A DNA stretch of 64,000 nucleotides from contig JAHLMK010000001.1 in the NCBI GenBank assembly GCA_019915135.1, forward strand, positions 5,952,001 through 6,016,000, written 5' to 3'. This stretch comes from Strobilurus pachycystidiatus. Taxonomy: Eukaryota > Basidiomycota > Agaricomycetes > Agaricales > Physalacriaceae. Each line of letters opens with the position of its first letter. Within the stretch, counting starts at the first letter, position 1. Both the position numbers and the translations under genes were made by a program. The notes beneath the pieces were generated by a model. It saw only the letters and a program-made list of their open reading frames with translations. It did not search any database and was not told where the DNA came from. This document shows, piece after piece, positions 1 to 11,329 of this stretch.

Positions 1-999
1 TCATGAGCGGTATCTCCTATACTAATGACACACGTACTCGACCTGGTTCACAGCTGGCACAACCTTGGCTGTCTCGAGAAGCTTTTCGAGGCTACACTTT
101 CTTTAGACGACGGAGAGAACGATCACAGATACTGGAGACTCACTTCTTGACTGAGAAGTTACTGACACCGATTGCTTTGACTTTTCCAGTTGCGAGGAGA
201 TCCTCCATTTCCGCGTATGTGTCGTTGAATGTGACTCCTTCGAGCAGGGGAGTCGAGCCGTCTAGATAGGAAGTCCAATCGTTGCCCTCTGTACGAATTG
301 GCGGCTCAGTTCAATATAGGTATGAACTTGTGAGAGATACGTGACACTGACCAATATACTTGACCTGCGCAGGACAGTGCATCAGCCACTAGGAGGGAGT
401 CAGTACACAGCAATTACAGGAGATGCGAGCAGACCAAGTCGATGTATCCGATATCGAGTTTCTCGATGCTTTCTTCAAACACCTTCTTGACGCCTCGGCT
501 GGCTCCAGTCTCGCTGCAATGGTCATCAGCAATGAGATATTGACAAAGGGTGCTGCAAAGCACGTACGGCAACTTGGTGGTAACGAAGATTTCTTCCCGA
601 GGGATGCCAGAGTTTCGTACGGCGGCTCCGACGTATTCTTCGGTACCTAAGACGAGAATGAGCGTGTCGGCGATGGGTGAACAGATACCAAGATCACCGT
701 AGATGGTAGCTGTATCCAGAAGCCTGTATCCCGCCTAAAACAGCACATGGCGTGCCGCATGAACCTGGACTCATACGATCTGAGACAAAGAAATAATACC
801 TTCAAGCCAATCGAGAACCGGTTCTCGGCTTTGGCCCGCTCTTCGGCTGTTAATCCCGCCCCGCCCCCCAGCCCTGAGTGTCGTCAACTACCAATTGTTT
901 GGAAAGAGAAGAGGGAGACAAACCGATGAAAGGCATCTTTGCGCCCGTATTCAGCTTGAGGGTTTTCAAGTTTGCAGACTCGTAAAATTTGGTGGCCAT
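1..999 (-). CDS. Aldo/keto reductase, copy 1 (3' end outside window)
   Basis: NAD(P)H-dependent oxidoreductase of the aldo/keto reductase superfamily, probably reducing aldehydes or sugar-derived carbonyls in the cytosol. Read leftwards from the ATG at 999, it begins [20 protein letters not shown]. It then shows the cofactor/catalytic segment LLDTATIYG (Asp and Tyr of the tetrad), a [15 protein letters not shown] block and the catalytic His in LMHCPAQVKY at about 400-360. It reaches the region equivalent to the vSNFS motif before the window ends. At least six short introns separate the pieces. It is closest to copy 3 (16349-17839): even intron sequence is shared, for example the stretch at 27-58. 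A TATA-like box lies about 50 bases upstream. The C-terminal part is off the window, so intactness cannot be judged. The exact substrate is unknown. Confidence 0.85.
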
Positions 1000-1044
1000 G
1001 ATGTCGACGCAGTGGATGTAAGAAAGCTTTGAGCGAGAGCGACT

Positions 1045-1052
1045 CTTTTATA
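1045..1052 (-). promoter_or_regulatory. TATA-like box of AKR copy 1
   Basis: Reads TATAAAAG on the minus strand, about 46-53 bases before the ATG at 999. Copies 2 and 3 have similar boxes at comparable distance. Confidence 0.5.
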
Positions 1053-1707
1053 GTTGCATGACCTACGCAGAGGCGTGGTGACGGCACTCGCCTTACTCAC
1101 TGCCGAGAGCAAGTGTGTGCGTTCAAGTTTCCCGAGACTTTAGGGAAATGATAAATCATGATCATATGATAAGCTAGTCCCTTCCTAGTGAGGTACGAAC
1201 TGATTTTGAGTCTGCCTGGGGGAGACTAGTCACATACTGAGTAATTTCAATTTGTTCAATAGGCCGGGCGCGATACTGTTATGGGAAAACGTCCGCGTCA
1301 GCTCTCAGTCCAAGGACTGTTTGAATGTGCCGGTAGCCACTTCACGATGTGCAAGATCTCTGACATGCGCTTCCTTGATCTCGTTCATTTGCCGCGGGAC
1401 AGCAAGGCCGCAAGGCTAATATACCACTTATGAGTCAGCCGTTGGGCGCAATAAGATGAATCGTGCTTTACTCAGGGACACAAGGACCAGCGGAGACGGC
1501 ACGATGAATCCAGTCACTTCTAACCACAACGTACCAAGTCCAGAGCCGACGTTTCGCTGATTCTGAGGAATTCGGAGTCGCGACTTGGGCGATGACTCGT
1601 AGTCAACTCTCAGTGTTGCAGCTAAACAGGAAACATACAGTTTGTTCAGCCAACGAGGACGCGTTTCATGAATCTGGAGACAATGTCAACATTTGAGTCC
1701 ATTGAAC

Positions 1708-1811
1708 GGCGAACGCAATATGATCAGTGCTCGAGCATCGAAGATGTACCAAAGCGTTCCAAGTCGTGATACAAGCGAGTTGCTGGGCCCGTAAGAAGGG
1801 ATATGCCGCAG
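1708..1811 (-). pseudogene. Cytochrome P450 exon remnant (N-terminal region)
   Basis: Read on the minus strand from 1811, right after a ...CTAAG acceptor, this translates as LRHIPSYGPSNSLVSR, then LGTLWYIFDARALI. It matches in order the second exon of the P450 at 22561 (LRHIPSCTPTVPLVSW, then LGMFWYMYDAQGLI), including the splice acceptor position. Similarity is lost after about 1710 and stop codons follow. No membrane-anchor exon or haem-binding part is recognisable nearby, so this is a decayed fragment and not a gene. The family is inferred from the other copy, whose later exons are clearly P450. Confidence 0.6.
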
Positions 1812-2650
1812 CTTAGAGAGCAACCTACCACCGTCAGGAAATTTTCAGTGGTGCAACCGCCGTTCAGTCACCGGATCGAACCTGCGTGCGACAGTCGCCG
1901 GTGCGAGCTACAAGGTGAGGGCAGCGAGAATGGCAGAGTCGGAGACCAACTTTGTCTAGTCACGACCTTTCCTCGCCATTTCAAGACCTACACTTCTTGA
2001 TAAACGCAGAATTCATTGAATTAGGTCCTTATCGATAGTGACTGGAGGGGTGAACTGTTTTCAGAACGTAGCACGGGTTACTCTTATGGCAGAGACATTC
2101 ACTGAGGGTTTGGTGGTCGTGAAGAAGAGCGAGAATCGGAGTCATTGTTCGAGGGCGCACGATAGTCACCGTCAGCGATAACTTTGTTGTCGACCTTTCA
2201 ACAGCTTTGCATGATCGCTTGATGGTCGCATGGGACAGCTGGGCAGCCTGGGCACCTTGCTAACACGCCCCCATCGACCCTGAGCTATCTCGCCACGAGG
2301 CGGCGTATGGTCCGAATTGGGCAAAATGGTCTTTTGTCTGGAGCATTCATCTCGGCTGCAAACCTCTCCATTCCCCGCTCGTCCTCGTTCTCGTCACGTC
2401 GCCATGTTGATGCCGGCATCACCGAGGACAGCGTACAAGGTGAAAACCCTCCTGTTTCTTTCCCTCTCGCTGGCATCGGACTGACGGACCTCCTCTAGCC
2501 GGGCCCATTGTCTGTCGCATTGATCAAGGCGACAAAGGAAGATGAAATCGACGCTTAGACCGACCATTGCGCCCTTATAAGGTCTTCGCAGTCGTCACAA
2601 AGGGCTTGACACTCCCCGAGGTCAACCCAACTTGAATCCCTTTACCTGCG

Positions 2651-4564
2651 ATGCCACTGCTCTCCGTCCCAAAAGGCATCAAGCCCTTTCTTCGTCGCTG
2701 CCATCTGCTGCCCTCCGAGAATGCGGTCGCGGCCATCGTCCTCGTTCAGCCACTCGAGCAGATCCAGTCCGGTCTGCAGTCGCGTCGGATCCAAGCCCGT
2801 GCAGAGGAATCAGCGGCGCATGCCATCCACCATCCGTCACCCCAAATTCTCCCTCCTCCCGTCGCGCAGACGTTCGCCACGGCCGGATCCTCCACCCGCT
2901 CCCTACCCACCACCTCCTCGTCATCGCGCAGTCATCGCCAACGTATGCTTCCTCAGCGCGGGGAGGACCACTCTGCTGCCCTCATCGAATACGACGGTCG
3001 CGTCTACCGCTTTGCCGAAGTACTCGGCGAAGGCGCATATGGCACCGTCAAGCTAGCATACGACGGACTCAACCAGCTGCATGCAGTCAAGATCATCAAC
3101 CGCACCCATTTTTTCATCGACGACATACCCGTCGCGAAGGGGTTCGAACAGCCAAATGGATACGTGTCCGACATACGGAATGAATGCGAAGCTCTGAAAC
3201 ACGTTACCGCGACCGGATCTCCGTTCCTCGCTTGCATGGAGGACTTTTTCCAGGACTATGAGTACTGCTACATGGTCATGGTGGGTGTCCTGATATCGCA
3301 CATGCTCATCTTTTGACGTTCACGTTCCGCAGCCATTCTACCCCATGTCACTAGCGGATCGCCTGAGGCAGTTGTCACGTAAAGAACAGACTATGCCGCT
3401 GGAAGAGTTCACTCTCAAAGCTGCTGAACTGGTGCGTTATCACTTCCTCAAGCCGCGTACTTGCTCTAACTTATCCTAGATCCTGGCCTTGGAGTCTCTG
3501 CACCAACACGGGATATTCCATCGCGACATCAAGCCCGAGAACGTCATGATCACCCAGACCGGACACATTGTCCTAGTCGACTTTGGGATCGCACAGCTCG
3601 GATCAGGTAGCTGCAGTACCGAGGACGGCGCCAGCGGGACACCAGGATATATCGCACCGGAAATCGTCGACAGGACGAGCAAACATTATTCTGCGTACGC
3701 GGCGGATATCTATAGCATGGGCATCGTGTTCTTGCAGATGTTTCTTGCACCGACTGGCGTCAATGTATGTGGATTCTTGCTCTATTCTATCTATTCTCTG
3801 ATGGAGGTTTGGCTCTCAGGATATGTTCAGTGGTACCACCCACAACACCGTCATTATGGGCGTCCGTCATAGTGCACATCAAAACACGTATGGCTGCATG
3901 TTGATTGACAGGGTGGGTGGCATCTTTTGGCTGCCTTCTCTACCTCAAACTAACGATGTCAACAGATGACGGACCCGAACCCTGCCACTCGGATACCGCT
4001 TGGGAAAATCAAGACGCACCCGTTCTTCACACAGATGTACGCCCTGTTGTCATGTTCCTATTGTCGTCAAAAGCTTACCATCAACAGGGACTGGAACGCT
4101 GTTCAACACCTATTGTACACCCGTAAGTCGACTTCTCACCTTCTCTCGTCGCATATATCGATGTCTTCATAGCCTCATATTTGCCCACTCGGACGCCCAA
4201 AACTAAGCCTCTTCCCGCCCGCCCTGTCACCGCTGTCCGGCACGCACCAGTTACGCCCAAGATCTGTGCCCCTCCCACCCCCAGACCCTCACCTAAGGCG
4301 CCCAGCGTCGTCCGTCAGGCGCTTAAATCTCCACCTGGGCTTCAACAGCAGGTCTTAGTCGGGCAGCCTCCTCAAGGCATAGCACAGCGGAAACAGCGCC
4401 AGCCGTCGTTGCAAAAGAAGAACGCGAAGCCAGTCATGGACTTCCAAGCTACGGAGTTGGTTAGGGTCAGAGCACGAGTCATTCCTATCCGTGAGTCTTT
4501 TCGGTCGGTGAATACTAGCTGGTGTGCTGACTATGTCGAAGCGAATCACGAAGGGAAAATATAG
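2651..4564 (+). CDS. Serine/threonine protein kinase
   Basis: Protein kinase with all the usual catalytic elements. The Gly-rich loop GEGAYGTVKLAY is at about residues 126-137 and the ATP-binding Lys in HAVKII at about 147. The catalytic loop HRDIKPENVM and the Mg-binding DFGIAQL are in exon 3, with an activation segment ending GTPGYIAPE and subdomain XI residues (MTDPNPATRIPLGKIKTHPFF). About 115 residues of low-complexity Ser/Pro/Arg sequence precede the kinase domain. A basic Pro/Lys-rich tail follows it. Exon 1 is 2651-3280; introns are seen at 3281-3332, 3432-3479, after 3763, near 3911-3965 and twice around 4040-4170. A last GTGAGT...AG intron near 4490-4540 is possible and would shorten the tail. 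It is AGC/CAMK-like, but the subfamily is not certain. The substrate is unknown. Confidence 0.85.
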
Positions 4565-5527
4565 AGTTCTTTACTTGCATGATTGTCATTGTCCTTTTTA
4601 CACGTTGTATATCTATCATTGCAATTCTCCGTTGCTTCCTTACTTACTTGCTTTCGATACTGCTGTCTTTTTGGTTTCTATTGGGATACCTCGCTGAGTT
4701 TCTTTACTTCACTATTGTTTGGATGAATATCATGACATAATGTCCAGTTTCTCCTCGACTGTATGTCATTCCTTTGGAGTCTGCATCGCCCGCCGTCGTT
4801 GAAAGATGAAAGAACGGGGCCGATGGTCGTCTAAGAAATTTGCCCTACCCTTACTCTGTCAATGGAACAAAATGCGAAACGGTTGCCTATGTCGCCGTTC
4901 TGCTGTCGTATACTGATAGCGGTCCTGCAACCTTCAAACAAACAATCCCCTCGCCTTTTACTAGGGGATTCCGTGGAGGTTGTAGATATACGCCGCATCA
5001 GCAATCTTTGGGCATAACATGATACTTTGGGTGTCAAATATCTTCTTTTTGCGGTGCATTCAAACTTCACTGCTATTCTTGGAATATTAACATGCACAGT
5101 GCAATGTGCATATTCAAGAATCAAAATCCATGGACAACGTACTAGGAACGTTGAACTGAGATTAGAAGAAGATTTCATTAGAAACTAAGAGTTGATACTC
5201 GTGCGTTGACTGCTATATATTGGACGTTCAACTCGTCTTGGTGAGCAACCCGTTTCTCGTTGCCCACTTCGGCGCGTCCTTCAAGACTGAAACTTAAAGG
5301 TCGCGTTTGCGTTTGAAAGCACTGACGGTGACTGCGCCGACGCGTCGTGTCGGCCAAATGGCGTGCCGAAGGCGCGTCAGTCCGGCATCCCGGAACAAGT
5401 CGGATTGCTCAAACGGGTGACGTGAAGTCGGCGGCAGCTTAAAGTTAAAGCGCGCCTTGTCTCCTTCCATCACCTCCCGCCCTTTTCCTCGTCGTCTATC
5501 ACATCTCGCGCCTTCCTCGACACCATC
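4565..5527. other. Intergenic region, nothing recognised
   Basis: T-rich 3' flank of the kinase gene followed by the promoter region of the OPA3-like gene, with a pyrimidine-rich stretch just before its ATG. The open frames here are short and look non-coding. Confidence 0.6.
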
Positions 5528-6351
5528 ATGGCGTCTGCCAAAATTGCCACCCTAGTCATCCGAGTGCGTCTTCCACAGCAAAGCGCGATCAAATTGTGCT
5601 GATTATTCCGGGGAGACCTTAGCCAAGCCCATCAGCTCGCAAATCAAAGAGCAGGCCAAAAAGTGCGCCTTTTCGCTCTGAAATGGGCGGACGGAGGCGC
5701 TCATCGCTGCCGACAGACATGAACGGTTTCGCGGCATGTGCCTGTCGCTGGCGCAGCGGATGCATCGCACAGAAATGCAGCTACGAATGAGCCTATTGGG
5801 CGAGACAGCCAAGCATATCAGACCATTATCCGAGGCGAGGTGCGCTCGCACCTAAATACTTGCCGACGCTTTGCTCATCGCTCACAGGGCGATAGACAAC
5901 GGTGCAAACGCATTGGCAGAGGGCTTTTTGTTCGCAGTCGCCGCCGCCCTTATCATCGGTGAAACTTGGCGTAGCTCGCGGAAATCCTCACAACGGCGCG
6001 ACGACGTGGACGACAAAATAGACGCGTTGGGGACGCAGGTCACGGAGCTTACTACACGCGTGCACACGCTCACCGACGCCCTAGAGGAGCGCGACACGGA
6101 GCAAAGGACTAGGTGCGCGCTTCCTTACGCCGTGCGTCTACGCTGCTAACGATAACGATGGATGTAGGAACGACGAGCTACAGCAAATATTACAACGCGT
6201 GGTAGAAATCGGCTTGCGAGGTGGCTGGGCAGAGTTTGAAAGCGCACCACTGCAACTCCCCCGCGTCTCATTAGTCGACAGGCCTGCCCTACCGACGGAC
6301 GAAACGCGAATAGACGAACCCGACTCTCCTACTACGGACAAAAATGACTAG
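5528..6351 (+). CDS. OPA3-like mitochondrial protein
   Basis: Member of the OPA3 (optic atrophy 3) family, small proteins of the mitochondrial membranes linked to mitochondrial morphology and lipid metabolism. Five exons join cleanly. Exon 1 gives MASAKIATLVIR; after a 50-base intron it continues TLAKPISSQIKEQAKK, the conserved OPA3 N-terminal block. Next come HERFRGMCLSLAQRMHRTE, the ETAKHIRPLSE segment and the hydrophobic ANALAEGFLFAVAAALIIGE, followed by a predicted coiled coil (DKIDALGTQVTELTTRVHTL). An acidic, Pro-rich tail ends in TDKND. About 205 residues, a usual size for the family. Start chosen because the first residues match the family N terminus. Convergent with the gene at 6660. 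Confidence 0.9.
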
Positions 6352-6659
6352 AATACGATCAACCCTAATTGTATCAACATAATACCACCTACCTAATGCA
6401 ACGTTCGTGAGATCTCACTCTCCAGACTCCATCTACGAAATGGCTGCTCTCACGTCCTACTCAGTCCCCACTGCATCAGGAAAGGCGAGGGTCTATAAAC
6501 TGGACTTGATTTGGATTGATGTTGTGGACTTGCAGAATACAACCACGCATACAGTAGTGTGATTGGATGTTGCGGATACTTCGCTCATGTCAAGTACGAT
6601 AAGGTAGATTATGTGGGAGTCGCTAAATAAGAGTAGATATATCATCTCCGTTCAGTGTG
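6352..6659. other. Convergent intergenic region
   Basis: 3' flanks of two convergent genes. Nothing else seen. Confidence 0.6.
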
Positions 6660-8842
6660 TCACGCGAAACCAATCGGTCCTTGCTCTGCATAGCGTCGTT
6701 CAGTAGCATTACGGAGTGCTAGTCAGGATAAGAACGTACCGGCCAATTCTCTCACATACGCATCCAACTTCAAGTCATCCGGCCGCCTCTGTCCTCTGAT
6801 GGTGAGTCTCTCGACGAGGTTCTTCCCCAGCTCGGCTAAATCCTTGAGATCCTTCCAACAGGGTAGAGGATCCTCGCTTGGTGTCGCAAAGATAGCATTC
6901 GCAAGGAAGAAGCTGCCCGGAACGTCGTCTTTCTTAGTCCATAGAATATTTGACGCGTTGATGTGCCCGTGGAAAAGTCTCTGCGCGTGCAGCTCGTCTA
7001 TCGCCGTCTCCTGTCATTGCAGTCAGCTTAACACCTCTGATGAATGGTCGTCTCATTCTAACTTACCATGCTCTGTAATAGCCTCAGGACAAAGTTAGAA
7101 TTAAACCATAGAAATTCCAATGAGTCCTCTTGACTCTCAACTAGAGATGTCAGAAGCCCCTCAAGCGTTCCCTCGTATCGATCCTATGATGTCAAAGTCA
7201 GTTCATGCAAGCAGACCATGGATACTGTATTATATCTCACCATTACGACCCAAACATCCCCGCCATTCTGCACGGCAAAAAGCACCCTCACCAGAGAGTT
7301 CGCATCCGTCTGCACTTCGCACTCTTGAAAGAACCGCTTGTTCATGCTCTCGAACACCCTCTCACTGAGAATCAATTTCGGCTTCTCCTGCTCAAGTGAG
7401 CCCCACTGAAGTTCATCAGAGTCGTACGCGTAGTTCGCCTGAGGGATGCAGTGCATACTGCATCTGATGAACCTACCACCGATGTCGTGAAAGCGGCCTC
7501 GGTAGACAGACCCATGCGTGATGTCGAAGCTCGGGTCTCGGTCGGCGGATAGTGTAAACTGAGCGGAGATGAAATTCAGACAGATAGGTGCGGTGGCTCT
7601 TTGCTTCGGATCCAGAGGGGGTGGTGCAGTTGCGCCTTGTTCAAGTCGTTCCCTACTACGCGATGTAGGAGTGCTGTGGATCGTAGGTTCATTGGCTGGG
7701 AGCTGTACCTTCGCCTGCACACTAGGTCGAGAGCCTGAACGTCCAAGAGACCTTCGTCCCAATCCCAGTCGTCGCAGGAAAGGGATAATCGGTGTTCTTG
7801 TCTTCTTGGTATCGATCGAACCATAGGAAGAGTCGGAGGACCATGTCGATTGTTCCACTGTCCTCTGGAGTTTACCGGATCTACGGCGGTGGAAATCAAG
7901 AGCAGAGCGATGTGAAAGAAGAGGATTCGCCGGACGCGGGGAGATCGCAAAATCAGAAGGTATGCGGAGAGGTGCATCGAGATCAGAAACAGGCGAAGAT
8001 TTCAGTCCAAGCCGTGGCCGATGTCGAAGTCGTAAGGGAGAACGCGGAGGACGCGGTGGCGGAGTAGTAGGCGTGGGTGGGATGAGATTGAGACGAAGTC
8101 TGGTAGGAGGAGAATTTGCCTCTTGATGTAAAGCGTCTGCGCCTTCATCGTGTGCAATCCCAGGTCCCAGAGTCGTCGCGTTCGCCCCTGAAGCGACAGT
8201 GGCCTCAGCGTCCAGCTCAGGCTTACCTTCCCATGAAGAGGTCGCAGGTGTGCTGTGGGCCGTGCTTCCTGGTGAATAGCTCGTCGTGGATATGGTAGTG
8301 TCCAGATCTATCGAAGCTGCTCGGTGGAGAGTGCCCTGTGCCGCTGTGATATATAGAGTCAGGCTTCGTTTCAAGGCCAAAGTGACAAAATCAATGTACT
8401 CACGTGTAACTGGCACTGCCAGAGGCGTCGGGAGAATCTCTCCCTCCTCCATATCCGAAGGTAGTACTGAGGAGTCTGAGTAGCAGGAGTGGTAGTCGTC
8501 ATCATCGTCTGAGTCTATCAGTTCCAGGAGCTCCATGATCGCCCGCTCTTCTATCACTCTTCTCCTTCCATCCTGGGAAACGAGATGCAATGATACCTCA
8601 TGGGAGCGCATGAGCTCGATGAACTCAATGGCAGAGGATACAGTAGCAGGTGTTTGAGGCTCGACATCATTCCTGCTGTTATCGAGCTCAGTAGTCGGAG
8701 GTACGGTATCAGGATCGATGGCAGCCTCAGGAGTTGCTTCAGCTTTAAAATCCATATTGCCAGAGGGTAAAGATCCTGGAATATGAAATTCGTGCGTCAT
8801 GGTGGTCATGGTGGTCTCGTCGTCGTTGTGTATGTCGGTCAT
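6660..8842 (-). CDS. Protein with degenerate protein-kinase-like domain
   Basis: Large first coding block (about 7184-8842) rich in Ser/Thr/Pro/Asp with basic patches (PPRPPRSPLRLRHRPR), followed by a C-terminal kinase-like region. Downstream exons give the segment ELHAQRLFHGHINASNILWT, which aligns with a catalytic loop (HRDxxxxN), but with HGH where HRD is expected; the later Asn is kept. The DFG position is replaced by a segment around SFFLANAIFATPSED. The last exon ends GPIGFA at the TGA whose complement starts at 6660. The family therefore looks like a pseudokinase. Start taken at the ATG at 8842 (MTDIHND); the frame stays open upstream to about 9196 but without a better ATG. A 60-base GTGAGT...CAG stretch (8344-8403) is probably an in-frame intron. 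Function unknown. Confidence 0.6.
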
Positions 8843-9375
8843 CGTAATAGTGGCGTAATACTGAACGCATGCGCTCAGTCTTTTCCAGAGGAGTAGTGCA
8901 AAGTGCAAGACATGGATAACAGAGAGAATTTTCATCCAGGGTAGAAGAAAGAAAGCGTGTGAAGTCGTCATGGTCGTCAAGACTCGAGTCGTTCGTGGAA
9001 TAATCGTGACAGGAAAAATCGTGGACGGGCGTGATAGTGGTGGAGGAAGGTAGCGGGAGAGAACTCGTGATGTTAGAGCATCGTCGCCAAGGAGTCTTTT
9101 ATGAGCAACGGAGAACAAGGCTGCTGTTCGCGTTTTTGTCCTCTTTCCGTGGCTGTTGTCCTCGAACAAGAAGTGGTTACTATTGTTTTGTGACAATAGG
9201 GATACAGCAATTCATTTCCAAACCAGGACGTAGAACGGAAGAGGATTGTAATCCTCGCTGTTGGCGAGAAAGGAAAACTCTGGTGACATTCAAATGGAGA
9301 CTCGAAGAAAGGTGCGGCACTCGGTCCGGATACCGCCGGCCACTTTCGCGCTTAGCACTTCAATACCATCACGAC
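8843..9375. other. Divergent promoter region
   Basis: Shared upstream region between the minus-strand pseudokinase-like gene and the plus-strand BTB gene. The minus frame is open through most of it, so a longer N terminus cannot be excluded. No clear TATA box seen. Confidence 0.5.
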
Positions 9376-10532
9376 ATGGCTCAAACCGACGATGTAGCAC
9401 GTCCATTGAAGCGCCCACGCGCCGACGGAGATGCAGAATCCGCGTCTGCGTGTCAATATGCTTTGGACCCAGACCTCTGGTTCGAGGACGGGAATATCAT
9501 TCTTGTCGGCGCACCGCCAGACCCGACTGGCTTTCGCGTGCATCGCAGTCTCCTCGCGCGCAATTCTGAATTCTTTCGCGACATGTTTCAGCTAGCGCGC
9601 CCCGGAGAAGATTCAGGCGGCTCTGCGCCTTCAAATGGCCTCCAGTGCACCGCCCTTCCGTTGACGGATTCGGTTGCGGACATAAAAACCTTTCTCAACA
9701 TGGTTTACACTGTGGGGTACGTGGCACGTCGTCCTTTCATGGTTTATAGGTCGTCATAGCTATGTCTACTAGGTACTTTGTTCCCGGAAAAGAAGCTACG
9801 CCCTACACCAGCCTTGGGCGTATGTTAAGCATGGCTACGAAGTATCTATGCCACCAGTTCCGCGCAGACATCATATCCCACCTCACTCTCATATATCCAC
9901 CCAACCGTCAGGACATATCCAAGAACAGACATCTGATTCCCAGTCCGTCGACGTGCGTGCCAGGCTGGCGCCACTCCATCCATGCCATCTATCTCGCGCG
10001 CCAGAACAACCTCATGTCCATCCTCCCGACCGCATTTTACATGGCGTCGCTCATATCACCAGCAGCATACCTTGGATGCATTCCACGTCCCTCCGCCGTC
10101 GATCTTCACTGTATATTGAGGGGGCGTACTCTTCTCACCGAGGCTGCTATCAGCAAGGCCTGGGGATGGAACTCGCGTACTTTTCTGGGCAGATGCGACT
10201 CGGAAAACTGCCGCGAAACTCGCCACGACGAACTGCGCGACCTTCTCCTCGGAAGTGCACAAGCGGTGGCGCTGTTTACGCAACCCGAACCGTACTTGCA
10301 GTATGCGACTCGAATAGCCGAAGACGAAGAGGCAGTGGTAGACAATGGGATGTGCTCAGCTTGCTTCTATGCGTGGAGCAACGATCAAAAGGCGAATTAT
10401 GACGCATTATGGGATGCACTTCCGGGATATTTCGATTTGGGGACCTGGGCAGAGATTAAGGCATGGTATGTTATCAGCCTTGTCATATCTTCGTCTGCAT
10501 CACCGCTCTTTACAGAATCACGTATAACTTGA
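9376..10532 (+). CDS. BTB/POZ domain protein
   Basis: Basidiomycete BTB/POZ protein, a protein-interaction domain often used for self-association or as a Cullin-3 adaptor. Start MAQTDDVARPLKRPRADG carries a short basic nuclear-signal-like patch. The BTB core follows: LWFEDGNIILVG, FRVHRSLLARNSEFFRDMF and IKTFLNMVY at about residues 30-115. One clear intron (after GTG GG at about 9717, ending ...CTACTAG) joins VG to YFVPGKEATPYTSLGRML. The C-terminal part has Cys residues (CDSENCRETRH, MCSACFYAWSND) seen in this fungal family. The 3' end is uncertain: unspliced the frame stops at 10532; if GTATGT at 10466 is a donor, the stop is made by the splice at about 10516. Partners unknown. Confidence 0.85.
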
Positions 10533-11329
10533 ATCTCATCATCTCACTTGAAGGCTCGCTGCAAAGTATAAACTCCTTCGAACTACTTATCAGTTACTTT
10601 TACTTGTATCTCTGACTCAGACGTCAACCGCATCTCATCCTGACGTAGTCTTTGGACCTTCCGACATTAAACTGTGTGGGCCAGCACGAACTATTCGAAG
10701 CCTGACCTAGTGACACATTGTACTAGTGCTTATATCGTGATACTGCTCTGAATTGCGCACAATAAGACATGCGCTTAGAGCATGCTCGTGTAATGGAGAC
10801 TTCACGGTCACCCCATAGGGTTCGAGCTCACGTAGCTGCACTGTTGACAGTCGTTGTTTCCTTGCTCAGACGTCACTCGATAAGGCCTTTCGTGATCCCA
10901 GTGATCCTTGGCAGATGCCAGTCTTTACGTCTTTCGGCCAACAACAAGACAACCATGGCACCTTACGCGGCTTACCCAACATTCATTGATTCAGTCCTGA
11001 TTCAATCATTCCCGACAAGTCATCAGACAGTCACCTAAGCAGCCTCACTTGTTCCACGGGCACCCCAGGGGCACCCACACAACCTTTTTTTCCCTAGGCG
11101 TCCTAGCACATGATTGAAACAGGCCGACAACAGCTCCTTTTCTGACCAGGTGAGTTCATCTGAAATCACCTTTGATCCCGCTAAACAGTCTCACTCGCGT
11201 TCAGGCTTTCACCACCATCGCCACAAAGTTCCCCATATGCGGTTGCACGCTTCTTTTTCCCCATCATTATTAGTTCTCTATCGCCTCTCCAAAGCGGTGA
11301 CTCGTTTCCGGCCTCCATTTTCTAGAGCC
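10533..11329. other. Intergenic region, nothing recognised
   Basis: Promoter side of the SRPK-like gene. The plus frame has an upstream Met at 11114, but that reading lacks conserved sequence, so I treat it as 5' flank. Confidence 0.5.

Larger units (their letters stand above)
1000..2650. other. Gene-poor interval with a P450 exon remnant
   Basis: Between the divergent AKR copy 1 and the kinase at 2651. Apart from the TATA-like box of the AKR gene and the P450-like fragment at 1708-1811 (minus), I see no continuous coding structure. Another short open stretch on the minus strand (about 1303-1420) has coding-like composition, but I could not join it to anything. Confidence 0.6.

Noticed and set aside
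1303..1420. Coding-like minus-strand stretch (VPRQMNEIKEAHVRDLAHRE)
   Set aside because: No partner exon joins in frame and it does not match a P450 segment I know. Too weak to list as a gene.
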